Part shown: positions 54,779 through 63,165 of the stretch, piece after piece
Numbering within the stretch: the first letter of the stretch is position 1
How the letters are laid out: every line of letters starts with the position of its first letter
Assembly (NCBI GenBank): GCA_019802505.1
Contig: JAFMOC010000026.1
Span: forward strand, 1,849,001 to 1,913,000
Source: Corydoras sp. C115
Taxonomy: Eukaryota; Chordata; Actinopteri; Siluriformes; Callichthyidae
Reading direction: 5' to 3'
Length of the DNA stretch: 64,000 nt
Notes under the pieces: model-generated
Told to the model about the DNA's origin: nothing
What the model saw: the letters and a program-made list of their open reading frames with translations, nothing else
Database searches by the model: none
Program-made: the position numbers and the translations under genes

Positions 54779-57700
54779 GGAGGGATCTGATGGGCCTGCT
54801 GCTGTTGCTGAAGTAATTGTTGCTGTGCTTCTGGGGTGAGCTGCTGATGCTGTGGAAGCTTTATGGTGTTGAAACCCAGCTGATTTGGCCCACCAGGCAA
54901 ACCACTCTGCTGTTCCACACTTTTGGCAGTCATACTCTGGAGAATCTAAGGTTAAAAATGGTCAATTTAATAAAGAGAGCTAGTGCAAGTCAGTCAGCAG
55001 ATTATATTGTTTTAAATAGCTAAATAACTAAAGAACTTTTATTCCACATCTTTATTAACAATATATACAGTATTTATTTGCAGTTTGGAATTTTATGAAA
55101 CATGACTGGGTTGGATATCTTAACCCTTATTTTTTTAAAACATGATACGTACTATCCAAGTATGTACAAAACACATACTATCCAAGAGTCAGTTCCAAAC
55201 TAACAATCTGATTGGTTAAGAAGCATTTATCAAATTTTTATGAAGTTTTATGGTCACTTCTGTTATAAACCAAGATAAATAATAATCCCCACTATAACAA
55301 AGTTATTACAACTACAGATTTAACAAGAACCAATAGCTATTATGTAATGTGTTGTCGGAAAGGTAACAGAGTGTGCAACATGGTAAAAGCACAGCCTTTC
55401 ACTAAACACATCACAATGTAGGTGTTTGAGGCAAAGGCAAGCACTTTATGACTGTCCACTGTGACTGTGCAGAATACACTATAATCACTTAATATATTAA
55501 TGATTATTAAAACCTGATTTTTTTTTTAGCAACAATCCTTGTACTGTAACATCGGCATATTGCTGCTTTGTCTAGTCAGTACTGGCCTGCCAATTTCGTT
55601 TGGTGTAGTCTGTTTATACATTCCCATACAACAGTCTGAGCTGCCATTTGTTCTTAAGGAACTAAAAAAATCCAACAAAATCTTAATCTATAGATATTTA
55701 TTACTGCCTATTAAATGACTCTTGCTGCATAAAAGCAACATAAAAATTAGGAACACAGTTGTTTATGACTCCTTTTCAAGTTTTGATTTAATATACTCAA
55801 CTGGTAAGTTGGAAAACTCCTCATATCAATTAGGTATAGTAGGGTTTTTAATAATGCATCAACGAAGTAGGGAGCATTTAAAATAAAACACAAATTAACT
55901 GAAGTAATAAATATTTTTATAACAGTAAAGAGGCCTCGTGTTTTTACTGTTGATGTGACCATTCATCTGAATTATTTAATAATTTATTACAAACACTTTA
56001 ACAATATGCTCAGGTCTAAAAACACAAAAGTTGTCTTAAAATAAAAAAATGTCAAGTTAAAAAAAAACTAAACCTAGCCTCAGTACGAAAATATTTTGAA
56101 ATACCTACAAATACCAAATCACACAACCACCTCATGGTTTGTGTATTCTGCTAATCAAAACTGTACAGAATGGTACCATGTTAAGTACCATCCTTTTTCT
56201 GGAAGGCTCACAACATATTTGTCCTCAGAAGTGCCATTCATTAGATGATTTTCCAATATTGCACCATTGTGTGCAAGTCTACACCCAATGTATCTGCCTC
56301 AAATGGAAGACTTGTTTAGAACAATTGGAATTTATTATAAATGAGAGCATACCCTTACATGAGCAGCATTGGTGGGTCGGTTGATCTGTTGTGGCTCTCC
56401 ACTGTTAGTGATGTTCCTAAGTGGGCGGGCAGAAGCACTCCAACCAGTCATCATCTCTGGACGCTCTGCTGTCTGAGGATTACCTGGTGCAGGCGGTACA
56501 CTGTCACACAGATTAATGAGTGCAGTGTCTTTATTCGGTTGTATGCGAGCCTTGGTCAGCCAGTTTAAGTTAATGGACTCCTTATCCGAGTCGTCTGAGT
56601 CATCAAACATGACCTCTGCTTTCGGGGAGGGAGAGCGTTGTCGCCTGGAGGGAGACGTCCCTCGGGAGGAAGCAGGGCTGGAACGTTTGCTTGCATCTGA
56701 GCGTGAGCTGCACTCATTTTCTTCCTCACTGCCCTCTTCCTCTTCCTCCTCTTCTTCCTCTGCTTCATAATATGTAAGCCTTGGGTGATAGGATGCCTCA
56801 TCCTTTCTGCTCTTCGACTTCACTGAGTCTATGATCCATTCAGGAGTAACAATGTTTATACTACTGTGCCTCATAGCACATTCATATTTCGCCTGGGGGG
56901 AAAAAAAACAAAAAAAAGGAATTTAAGGAGCAACAAGAGTAAACGGCCTTGCTTAAGGGCCCACATTGATAACCTCAGAGAACTCAAGCAGGTCACAAAC
57001 TTCCACCCCTAAGTTTAGGAGCCCAACACCCTAACCACTGAGCTACCACGCCCCAAATCGCACCAAAATTAATACATTTGTTGCCTAATTTTTTAACTAA
57101 AATAAAATGTAATTCACTATAGATATATAAATCTACAGTGAAATACAATATAGGAAATCTTTATAGGGAATGCAACTTTAGGCTGTAAAACAGTGCTGTT
57201 AAACAGGTCTGTTAAAGCAGAGCTAGGCAAATTAGCACATCTTCAGTTTTTTCTCATCAGATGTTTGTATACATCAAGTTGCACACCAGCAGAGTGACAA
57301 ACATTATTGACGCAATGTTGTGAATTAGTTTTATGAACTGCTCTATTCGCACATGGGCGTGAACTGGGGGCACAATGTTTTCCAGTCTTCATACAATAAA
57401 GCAAAGATAAAAGGCCAGGAGAAATTGTCCATTGTCATTTACATACACAGCTTGGTATGGGTGAGTGGTTCAATTAGTATATGGGCTTTAATCCTCTTTC
57501 AGCATGCATTTTTTTATACACCGCCAACCAAAAAAGTACTACTGTAATATATAGGAGGCATATTTATGGTCATACCACACAGTGTTAATACTGTTGTTTT
57601 TTTTGTAAATGTAATCTTTCTCACACCTTTAAAACATCACACAGAGGACGATTAAAAAAAATCCCTAAATTCCATTCAGCCCCAAGAAGCTACATCGAGG

Positions 57701-60700
57701 ACAGTCATATTAAAATTTTAAGTCTAATTTTAAACTGGCTCGGGCTTCAAAGGTTACAAACAAACTGTGACCACAAAACACCAGGCTATTAAACTCAAAC
57801 AATGAGACTCGGCCATAAAACTTCACCAGGAAGAGAATAAGCACGAAAAGGTGCTGCAGTGTTAAAGTAGAAAAAAAAGGCTGCAATTTACCCCCTTGGG
57901 TTCAGGGACCACCAGATGAGTGCACTTTTTGTTGAAATTCAGCTGGCATTCGCCACCGTAAAACGTAACATACGCCCAGAGGGTGTTAAGGTCTTCCTCT
58001 AGCTGTAAAAGAAAAGAAAAATGTCATTCAATAGGTGGAAAATAAAATGTAAGTATTCTTATAAAGATGACAAAGCAGAAATTACTTACATGAGGTAAAC
58101 AAGCTCGGACTCCAAAAAACAGCTGTCCAGATTCAGGTGAAAACCCAGTAACACTTATTTATTAAAAGTCAAGGTATCAATTAATAACCCATACTATGTG
58201 CATCAGTACATTATTATTTTGCTTATTGTTAGAGTTCAGTGCTAGAATTTGTCCCAGCATTCATAGAGTGTCGGAACAGGTCACAGTGGATCACAAACCA
58301 CACCCATAATTAAATTTGAGCATACATTCTTAAAATAGGCGACTTAGTAACATTTTACCTACTACCTACTAAGTCCTAAAACTGTCAGAGGAAACAGGTG
58401 CTCTCAGAGAAAAACCAAAGCAAACTTGAACAGAACATGCAAAATCCACAAAGAAAAAAAAAAAAAAAAAAAAAACTTAAGCAAGACAAAGAGTAATAAC
58501 TACTGTGCCATGTCACACTACAATATTTCATATGCAAAGAAAAGTATATACGATTATATCAAACTGCATGTGTGTCAATTTACCCGTAAATCATTTCACA
58601 GGAAATTCAATAAATAATACACAAGTAAAAATATTTTTGTAGGATACGGAAGCAGGTCTCCACATTTGACTGACAGAATTACCCAAGAAGGCTAGAACAA
58701 AAGAAAGGTAAGTGTTAGTTATTGTTTTAAAATGCAGGAAAATCATGTGAAACATTACAATCACCTCAAATATTCATCTTCATTTCCTTTTACCATATTA
58801 GTGTAGTACACAGTTCAACAAAACCTCCACACAATGACCAAAGAGCTGGTATAGTTTAAGTGATCTGAATCATTACCATAACAGAGTTATATGTGTTGCG
58901 CCAACACAACTAGATCAGACACAGCAGTGCTGCTGGAGTTTAAACACCTGCTGACTGCTGGACAAAAAAATAGACTAACACAAAAATGCCCACCCAATAG
59001 TGTCCTTTTGATGACTGATCACTGATGGTGGATTAGATGTTGACTGTTAAACATCTTCCATAATGTGCATCAATACAATCGGTGAGTAATATAATTAGTG
59101 ACTAAATATTGTTTCAAATTCTAGATTCATTCTAGCACAACATAACAAAACAATCACATCCCTATCCCTGCAGTGCTAAGAATGATTCACCACGAAAAAT
59201 AAATGCAGGGTAGGAGTGTAAAAGCAGTGTAGAGAATGTAAACAATGCATGCAGAAAAACACATGAACTTTTCTGTAATTAATATAACAATTTATAATTG
59301 TTGAAGTAGAAAAAGCATCTATATGGTAATTGGCCACTGATAAAAAATAAGAAATAAGAAAAGAATAAAAAATGTGCATGTAATGATGACCAAAGTATAT
59401 TGCAGCACAAAACCAGAAGTGGCATGTTCTAAAATAGAAACCAACAACTCAAACATTTACCTTTACAACAGGCAAGTCGAAAACCTCACGTGCCTCGCTA
59501 ACCTCCGGATTGTCTCCATCCTCAGCAATAATGTGTGTGGCAAGTGCATTGTAGGACACTTCTTTACCTTTCCCTGCTTTAAGCAGCTTAATCACCTAAT
59601 AAACATATGGATATAAGCATGTCAGCAGAATATGGACAGGGCTGAAATACAGAACTTATCGTTATATATTAGATAATGTTTAGGTACATAGTTTTAAAAC
59701 TCTGAACAGATTAACCATCAATACTGGGTGAATTAAGTTTAATTACACAGAACAAATATGCATAATAAATAAAGTAACTTGTTGTATATGATTTACATCA
59801 GTAACAAATCCACTTGTGTTAATCAATAAACACCACAGAATTGAAATGACAGGTATAACATATCTGAATTTGCACTTAAGACCACCCCCCTCTCCACACA
59901 CACACATTTTTATTACAGGTGAATTGGTCTGAAAGTACCTGCATTTTAAGAGTGGAAATCTGACTACTCACTAGTAAAGCCTAGTGACATATCAAAAATC
60001 ATAAGGAAGTTAGGAAAATGCTAAATACAGTTACCCCATCACCAATAAGGCTGTAGTATTATTACAAAGAAAGCCTGCAGTCATGAGGTACTTAGAGATT
60101 GAGTGTTTGTGTGTGTTGATATTTACAAGTAATAGAGGTCTTATTTAGACATCACCAAAATTAATTGCATCAATACTAAAATGTTTCATTCACAACTAAT
60201 ATGTACAGATTGCATGGGAAAACATAGAATGCAATTATATTTGGTGCACCCCATGTATGTTTTATTAAAGATTTAATCAACTAAGGAACAAACTGCACAA
60301 AGCAGGTTTATATGAGATCACAGATGACAGTGATGACCTGCTGGGGTTAGCTAAATTCTAGTGTTATCCACATAGCACGGACTTAAATAAACCACTGCAA
60401 ATAAGAAAAGAAAATACTCCCATTTAATATTAAGGTCACATTTAATGAGAATAGGAAAGGTCCGAAAAAACAAGAAGACATGCAAACTGTCACACCACAT
60501 TCATTTAGAAGACTGTTAGCCGTTAGCCCGTTTTAAATGGAGCTAGCAGTCGCAATGTAAGACTTTAACTCATCGTTGAACATCCTTTCAAACGTGATGA
60601 ATACATTACACAACAACGTGACATACAGACAAACGCCACTTATATACAAAAAAGCTAGATAGATAGATACCAGTCAACCAAAGGACAGCTAGTTAGCTTA

Positions 60701-60804
60701 GCGTCAGTGTAAAAAAACTTCACCTTTTGCTCAATATCCCCAACGACATAAAATTTCACGTCTTTAAAGAGCTCGTCCGGGACGGTTAGCTCTTCTTCTG
60801 ACAT
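42258..60804 (-). CDS. paxip1: PAX-interacting protein 1 (PTIP), 20 exons, complete
   Basis: Spliced ORF of 1,074 residues (the human protein is about 1,070). Layout: BRCT1 about 8-90; BRCT2 about 95-180; an acidic/Ser-Arg-rich linker about 180-300; a Gln/His-rich region about 325-590 in one exon; BRCT3 about 597-690; BRCT4 about 706-800; BRCT5 about 855-955; BRCT6 about 970-1060. Signature residues include the BRCT Trp motifs PSWVIL, TPEWIIDSV, TAHWLNTVL, NAQWLCDILL and TPEWLQESW. In other vertebrates PTIP's C-terminal tandem BRCT pair binds phospho-SQ/TQ targets after DNA damage (ATM/53BP1 pathway), and PTIP with PA1 belongs to the KMT2C/KMT2D H3K4 methyltransferase complexes in the nucleus. 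Every exon junction keeps frame with GT-AG sites. No damage is seen, so it is probably functional. Confidence 0.97.
42613..42688 (-). CDS. paxip1: paxip1 exon 19 (BRCT6)
   Basis: 25 codons plus one base: NLPEIILISCDNDLHLCREY then FLKNI. The acceptor is TGTAACAG and the donor is G|GTAAGA. Confidence 0.96.
43267..43401 (-). CDS. paxip1: paxip1 exon 18 (BRCT6)
   Basis: 45 codons: GKFFYITPGICPSLSTMRTI, VESAGGKLLSRQPSFRKIME and HKQNK. The acceptor is GTCCTCAG and the donor is GTATCA. Confidence 0.97.
43601..43701 (-). CDS. paxip1: paxip1 exon 17
   Basis: Completes an Asp codon, then EQSYMLRDAEAEVLFCFSLE and ESLKKAHTAPLFK. The acceptor is TGTGCAG and the donor is GTGAGA. It joins BRCT5 to BRCT6. 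Confidence 0.97.
43702..44994 (-). other. paxip1 intron, nothing recognised
   Basis: AT-rich intron. GTGTCTTCTAAATGACCAAA near 44803-44822 resembles a SINE tail, but no head is seen. Confidence 0.45.
44995..45163 (-). CDS. paxip1: paxip1 exon 16 (BRCT5)
   Basis: 56 codons plus one base: RLYELGGEVAESAQKCTHLV, AGKVTRTVKFLTAISVVKHI and VTPEWLQESWKGQKFV. It holds the most conserved part of the C-terminal BRCT pair. The acceptor is CTAACAG and the donor is GTGGGT. Confidence 0.97.
45337..45439 (-). CDS. paxip1: paxip1 exon 15 (BRCT5 start)
   Basis: One base, then IEDLPLPTKKLPPESTPYVF and FTGFEPLQVQQYIK. The acceptor is TTGTTGCAG and the donor is GTATCT. Confidence 0.96.
45600..45800. repeat. ATA/TATAAT-rich low-complexity tract
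   Basis: Repeats of ATAATATAAT and TATTAAAC in the intron between paxip1 exons 14 and 15. Confidence 0.8.
45907..45974 (-). CDS. paxip1: paxip1 exon 14 (linker)
   Basis: 22 codons plus two bases: SLCLQQKQKQIEGASQPPAK KA follows a CCTACAG acceptor; the donor is GTGAGT. It is the linker between BRCT4 and BRCT5, with a basic end that continues as KAKIED across the junction, matching the human KRARIED motif. Confidence 0.93.
46221..46264 (-). CDS. paxip1: paxip1 exon 13 (short)
   Basis: A 44-bp exon: two bases completing Val, then AWRTPVKVSPEALV. It matches human AWRVPLKVS. The acceptor is TTTTGCAG and the donor is GTAAGA. Confidence 0.92.
46458..46642 (-). CDS. paxip1: paxip1 exon 12 (BRCT4)
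   Basis: Completes a Glu codon, then PSGLKYEKAKEWRIPCVNAQ, WLCDILLGNFEAIRQIQ and SRYTQFNLAEPLSPNTHL. The acceptor is GTTTCAG and the donor is G|GTAAGA. The lowest sequence-conservation zone of BRCT4's tail is at its end. Confidence 0.96.
46745..46832. repeat. (TA)n microsatellite
   Basis: About 88 bp of TA in a paxip1 intron, 75 bp from a second array. Confidence 0.97.
46904..46980. repeat. (TA)n microsatellite adjoining Tc1 copy 2
   Basis: About 70 bp TA ending in CATATATACA, directly before the transposon at 46983. Confidence 0.96.
46983..48599 (-). mobile_element. Tc1-like transposon, family A, copy 2
   Basis: 1,617 bp flanked by TA (46981-46982 and 48600-48601), with the same 28-bp ends as copy 1 and the same inner repeats. 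The length difference from copy 1 (11 bp) is exactly explained by the four indels in the two transposase genes. The other flank is CATACATACATA then (CA)n, so this insertion too lies in a TA-rich microsatellite. Confidence 0.95.
47202..48223 (-). pseudogene. Tc1-like transposase, family A copy 2, one frameshift and a lost catalytic Asp
   Basis: The frame from MVKAREWSQKTREEVIALHK is intact (with YKKIAKLLNIPRDTIGSIIR) until about 47814, where one base is missing (AAAATCATG against AAAAGTCATG in copy 1). After it, the second frame runs to KGCCTKY. The first catalytic motif reads LWSYETKLELFG instead of WSDETK, so Asp is changed to Tyr at 47766-47768. The other two catalytic motifs (QQDNDPKHT, DLNPIENLWWDLK) are intact. 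Confidence 0.93.
48602..49297 (-). other. paxip1 intron 3' of Tc1 copy 2
   Basis: (CATA)n/(CA)n at 48602-48640, a short GT run at 48838-48848, otherwise AT-rich with nothing recognised. Confidence 0.5.
49298..49419 (-). CDS. paxip1: paxip1 exon 11 (BRCT4 start)
   Basis: 40 codons plus two bases: IISVTGFLDSDRDDLKLMAY then LAGARYTGYLCRSNTVLICK. The acceptor is CCTTAG and the donor is GTAAGT. Confidence 0.96.
49727..49864 (-). CDS. paxip1: paxip1 exon 10 (BRCT3 end)
   Basis: 46 codons: ALREGKRCVTAHWLNTVLKK then KRMVPPHRTLHLPFCFPPGA. It carries the BRCT tryptophan motif AHWLNTVL. The acceptor is CTTTAG and the donor is GTATGA. Confidence 0.96.
49865..50858 (-). other. paxip1 intron, nothing recognised
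   Basis: Ordinary AT-rich intron sequence between exons 9 and 10. Confidence 0.5.
50859..51745 (+). mobile_element. Degenerate hAT-like non-autonomous element
   Basis: Begins CAGGGCTGTAACTAATGATT followed by ATTTTGATAATCGATTAATT, the well-known terminal pattern of a fish hAT-type family. Related CGATT/ATCG words recur near 51710-51745 (ATAATCGATTTTTTATCG). The far terminus and an 8-bp duplication were not identified, so the end is approximate. Confidence 0.5.
51877..51969 (-). CDS. paxip1: paxip1 exon 9 (BRCT3)
   Basis: 31 codons: IIQAYGGTVDATLNRCTHLL then CESQVSSTYMQ. The acceptor is TTCTGCAG and the donor is GTAAAC. Confidence 0.96.
52056..52150 (-). CDS. paxip1: paxip1 exon 8 (BRCT3 start)
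   Basis: Two bases, then 31 codons: PEDGFLVGCIFAIADYPEQM and ADKQLLATWKR. The acceptor is GTTCAG and the donor is GTGAGC. The matching human stretch is the start of BRCT3. Confidence 0.96.
52311..52735 (+). pseudogene. Tc1-like transposase C-terminal remnant
   Basis: One frame reads DLNPIENHWDVLEKTLCSG near 52491-52547, the catalytic Glu region of a Tc1 transposase. Stops and frameshifts surround it, and CCAGGCAGTGT near 52710 may be the decayed end repeat. It lies in the paxip1 intron next to exon 8. Confidence 0.65.
53186..53841 (-). mobile_element. Tc1-like transposon, internally deleted (family D)
   Basis: The ends TGTAAGTGACAAAAGTATG and CATACTTTTGTTACTTACA are inverted repeats. On the - strand the interior resembles the N-terminal, DNA-binding half of a fish Tc1 transposase gene (for example the inverse of TTGGAATGATCTTTCTTGAT and GGACAATTACATGCCC), with many stops. 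The catalytic half is missing. Confidence 0.7.
54126..54945 (-). CDS. paxip1: paxip1 exon 7 (polyglutamine exon)
   Basis: 273 codons plus one base. It starts ILQSMTAKSVEQQSGLPGGP, then is dominated by Gln with His, Leu and Met, including pure runs of about 17-18 Gln encoded by mixed CAG and CAA. It ends HQLFGHEPGQE before the donor GTAAGT. PTIP in vertebrates has the same Gln-rich block at this place; mouse work links this middle region to transcriptional activity. Repeat length is likely polymorphic. Confidence 0.95.
54946..56358 (-). other. paxip1 intron, nothing recognised
   Basis: AT-rich intron between exons 6 and 7. No transposon or gene is supported. Confidence 0.5.
56359..56892 (-). 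CDS. paxip1: paxip1 exon 6 (BRCT2 end and acidic linker)
   Basis: 178 codons, phase 0 at both ends. It reads AKYECAMRHSSINIVTPEWI, closing BRCT2, then a run of glutamates, a Ser/Arg-rich stretch (RGTSPSRRQRSPSPK) and FDDSDDSDKESINLNWLTKA. It ends in RNITNSGEPQQINRPTNAAH. The donor CAT|GTAAGG fits the family; AGG|GTATGC six bases on is an in-frame alternative. Confidence 0.94.
56926..57055 (-). repeat. tRNA-derived SINE, head fragment
   Basis: The inverse reads GGGGCGTGGTAGCTCAGTGG then TTAGGGTGTTGGGCTCC. It is the same family as 1-133 and 62947-63165, with a decayed B box. Confidence 0.7.
57056..57891 (-). other. paxip1 intron, nothing recognised
   Basis: Intron between exons 5 and 6 after the SINE fragment. 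No further feature is supported. Confidence 0.5.
57892..58002 (-). CDS. paxip1: paxip1 exon 5 (BRCT2)
   Basis: 37 codons: LEEDLNTLWAYVTFYGGECQ then LNFNKKCTHLVVPEPKG. The acceptor is TTTTACAG and the donor is GTAAAT. The KCTHLVV motif is the typical BRCT beta-strand. Confidence 0.96.
58090..58153 (-). CDS. paxip1: paxip1 exon 4
   Basis: A 64-bp exon; its first base completes a Pro codon, then VTGFSPESGQLFFGVRACLP. The acceptor is AATAAG (weak pyrimidine tract) and the donor is GTAAGT. It begins BRCT2. Confidence 0.92.
58648..58691 (-). CDS. paxip1: paxip1 exon 3 (short, BRCT1 end)
   Basis: A 44-bp exon encoding PSWVILSVKCGDLL plus two bases. The acceptor is GTTCTAG and the donor is GTATCC. 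The conserved BRCT tryptophan is in PSWVIL. Easy to miss by ORF scanning. Confidence 0.93.
58692..59460 (-). other. paxip1 intron 2, nothing recognised
   Basis: Non-coding AT-rich sequence between exons 2 and 3. Confidence 0.5.
59461..59595 (-). CDS. paxip1: paxip1 exon 2 (BRCT1)
   Basis: 45 codons, phase 0 at both ends: VIKLLKAGKGKEVSYNALAT then HIIAEDGDNPEVSEAREVFD. The acceptor is TTATTAG and the donor is GTAAAT. This is the core of BRCT1. Confidence 0.96.
59596..60723 (-). other. paxip1 intron 1
   Basis: Non-coding, with (GATA)n-like AGATAGATAGAT at about 60656-60668. No other feature is supported. Confidence 0.5.
60724..60804 (-). CDS. paxip1: paxip1 exon 1 (start codon)
   Basis: ATG at 60804-60802, then SEEELTVPDELFKDVKFYVV and GDIEQK. 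It aligns with the known PTIP N-terminus, so the start is secure. The exon is 27 codons, ends in phase 0, and its donor is GTGAAG. Confidence 0.95.
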
Positions 60805-61360
60805 CGTTCCAGTAAAAAAGAACTAACAACACATCCGATAAACCGGTATCGCTAACAACAGGAACATTATTTAGATCCCCGATTCGACTTGACTAGATAG
60901 GTGTCTGCTTCTTAATATTTGTCCTACCCGTATTCCGAGTCCACTATTGTGATTGAATAGTACGGCAAAAACTTCGCATAAATGATTGGTTGAGCACTTA
61001 GTCCGTTCTGGTTGAGTCAAATCCCAACCAATAGTAGCCTGAAGGCGGGATTTAGCCCCAAAATGGGTGAGAAAAATATAACGCGGCAAAGACGATTCGG
61101 CGGGTGGACGAACCACTAACTTAGCTTAGGGGTGGACATACTGCTTTAGGAATGGGGTTTAATAAAACAAACACTTTTCAGGTGTGTTGTTTAAGGTCGA
61201 GGGTAATATAATGTATATTAAATGTTCTTTAATATATATTATATATTTGGATTTATTCAACAAAACTGAAGCCGCTTGTTTATTTTAAAAACACCCCTCC
61301 TCAAATATACCATCTACCTTTTGTAGGCGGGGCATTAACCCTTTCCCGCCAAATATAAAC
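60805..61360 (-). promoter_or_regulatory. paxip1: paxip1 promoter region
   Basis: Directly upstream of the paxip1 start. Motifs seen are two CCAAT boxes in opposite orientation (ATTGG near 60985 and CCAAT near 61028), a GGCGGGA box near 61045, a GGCGGG near 61092, and a perfect E2F-type TTTCCCGCC at 61342-61350. CpG is denser here than in the flanks. NF-Y plus E2F sites fit a proliferation-linked housekeeping gene; use of these sites is inference. Confidence 0.5.
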
Positions 61361-61797
61361 GTGCTGCATGGCTGGATGGAAAGCACACATAATGAAATGT
61401 TTGAGTAAAGGGATTCTTTTTCGTATTAAATTACAGTTTATTAAAAAGTACAAATGTCTCTTGCTGTTTTTTATGTACATGCATTTTAAAAAGGCTTAAT
61501 TTCTCAACAATTACATTTTATAGGCTGGTGAGAATGGCATCAAAGCAAAGCCCGTTTTTAAAAAGCAGATGTGAGAACAGCTTTAAATACAAACATTTCT
61601 ACAAGCAATAACAGCACATCAGATGATTAAACCTAGTTATTTCATGTGATTAAACACTTATCCTGATCAGGGACATTGGGTGTGTTGGAGCCTGACCCAG
61701 TGTTCATTACAAGCCTTTCGAACCTGAGTTAGACATAGCAAAACACAAACTTTCCAGTATTTGATACAATTTGATTTCCCTAGGTAACTTCTTGGCA

Positions 61798-62169
61798 GGA
61801 CGGCACGGTGGCTTAGTGGTTAGCACGTTCGCCTCTCGGCACTAAGGATTCCCGGTTCGAATCCCCATCTGGGTGGAGTTTCCATGTTCTCCCCGTGTCT
61901 GCGTGGGTTTCCTCCGGGTTCTCCGGTTTCCTCCCACAGTCCAAAAACATGGATCAAGTCAATTGAGTTCTCTAAATTGCCCCATATAGAGTGTGTTTGA
62001 GTGTGTGAGTGTGTACCCAGCGATGGATTGGCGCCCTGTCCTGGGTGTATCTGCCCAGCGCCCGAGACGTTCTCCCCTGGATGGGCATGGGGAACCCCAC
62101 CGCGACAGGGAGATAATGGTGGGGATACACTCACACACTCAAACATGGGAGATAATGAATGAATGAATG
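61798..62169 (+). repeat. V-SINE with rearranged tail
   Basis: Head CGGCACGGTGGCTTAGTGGT, B box GGTTCGAATCC, and a full core. Near 62107-62150 the tail shows a local rearrangement (GGGAGATAATG repeated around ACACTCACACACTCAAACA). The target duplication AACTTCTTGGCA is at 61786-61797 and 62170-62181. Confidence 0.94.
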
Positions 62170-62181
62170 AACTTCTTGGCA

Positions 62182-62735
62182 TGTTTTTTTTCTTAATAGC
62201 CACATACTTTTGGCCATATTGTGTGCCAACCTCCATGTGTCTCCATTTGTATTTGGCTTTCAACATAAAATCTTCAGGAATCAATAAAGTTCTTGACAGA
62301 ATATTGTTAAGATTTATTGTTCAACAGACTTTAATCTGCAATGAACATTTTTTGTTCATAGTTACAGACACAACAGAGTGATAAGTATAAACCTACATAG
62401 TTAAGGAGCCATATTCATAATAATTCTAAAGCTACACAGGGTGAATGTGTGAGCTACGCTGAGAAAATTGATCGTTAGAAATTTTGCTTGCCAAAACATA
62501 TTCACTATGTACAACAAGACGTTTATTTACCAAAAGAATAATGTGCAGCCTATGCAGAGACTTTCTGACACTGATCCATAATCATAGTAAATGACAAACT
62601 ACTTGTGTGAGGTGTTGGTATACGGCAGAAATAAGCAGACAATAACTACTGAACCTACACTAAAATTTATTTACAACTTAGTAGCCACCATTGATAATGA
62701 CCGTATAAAAAATGGATTCAAGGGAAATTAAATGC
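62182..62735. other. Intergenic, nothing recognised
   Basis: Unassigned AT-rich sequence upstream of paxip1. Confidence 0.5.
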
Positions 62736-62759
62736 TCTATATTGCCCATATAGTGTGGA

Positions 62760-62810
<51 letters not shown>

Positions 62811-62946
62811 GTTAGTGGCCCAGCAATAGATTGGCACCCTTCCCCGGGTGTATCTGCCCAGCGCCCGAAACGTTCTCCCCTGACTGGGCATGGGGAACCA
62901 AAGAAACCATAGTAGAGGATTCAGTGGAAGACAATGAATGAATGAA
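62736..62946 (+). repeat. V-SINE 3' part with (GT)n expansion
   Basis: The region that normally reads GTGTGTGAGTGTG has expanded to (GT)n at about 62762-62808. It then reads AGATTGGCACCCTTCC, CCCAGCGCCCGAAACGTTCT and (TGAA)n. The head and most of the core are missing. Confidence 0.85.
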
Positions 62947-63165
62947 GGAGGGGCGCAGTAGCTCAGTGGTTAGGGCGTTGGGCTATCAATCTGAAGGTTG
63001 GTGGTTCAAATCCCAGATCCACTGAAGTTACCAATATGGGTCCTTGAGCAAGGACCTTAACCCTCATTGCTTTAGAGATGTTGTGATTAACCCTGTGCTC
63101 AAAAGTCACTTTAGACTTGGAAGTCACTTTAGATAAAAGTGTCGGCTAAAGGACCAAATGACCAA
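62947..63165 (+). repeat. tRNA-derived SINE (second family), near full length
   Basis: Head GGGGCGCAGTAGCTCAGTGG (A box) and GGTTCAAATCCC (B box), then a body with CCTTGAGCAAGGACCTTAAC and a tail AGATAAAAGTGTCGGCTAAA. It follows directly on the V-SINE tail fragment. Confidence 0.88.

Noticed and set aside
54102..54839. 245-codon antisense ORF rich in Ala and Val, and overlapping poly-Leu and poly-Ser/Asn frames
   Set aside because: All are shadows of the CAG/CAA repeat in paxip1 exon 7; such tracts contain no stop in most frames. No start context or conserved motif was seen.
61820..62284. Recurrent ORFs reading IHVFGLWEETGEPGGNPRG and similar (also 8427, 33286, 38515)
   Set aside because: They are antisense or sense translations of V-SINE copies and recur only because the SINE recurs.
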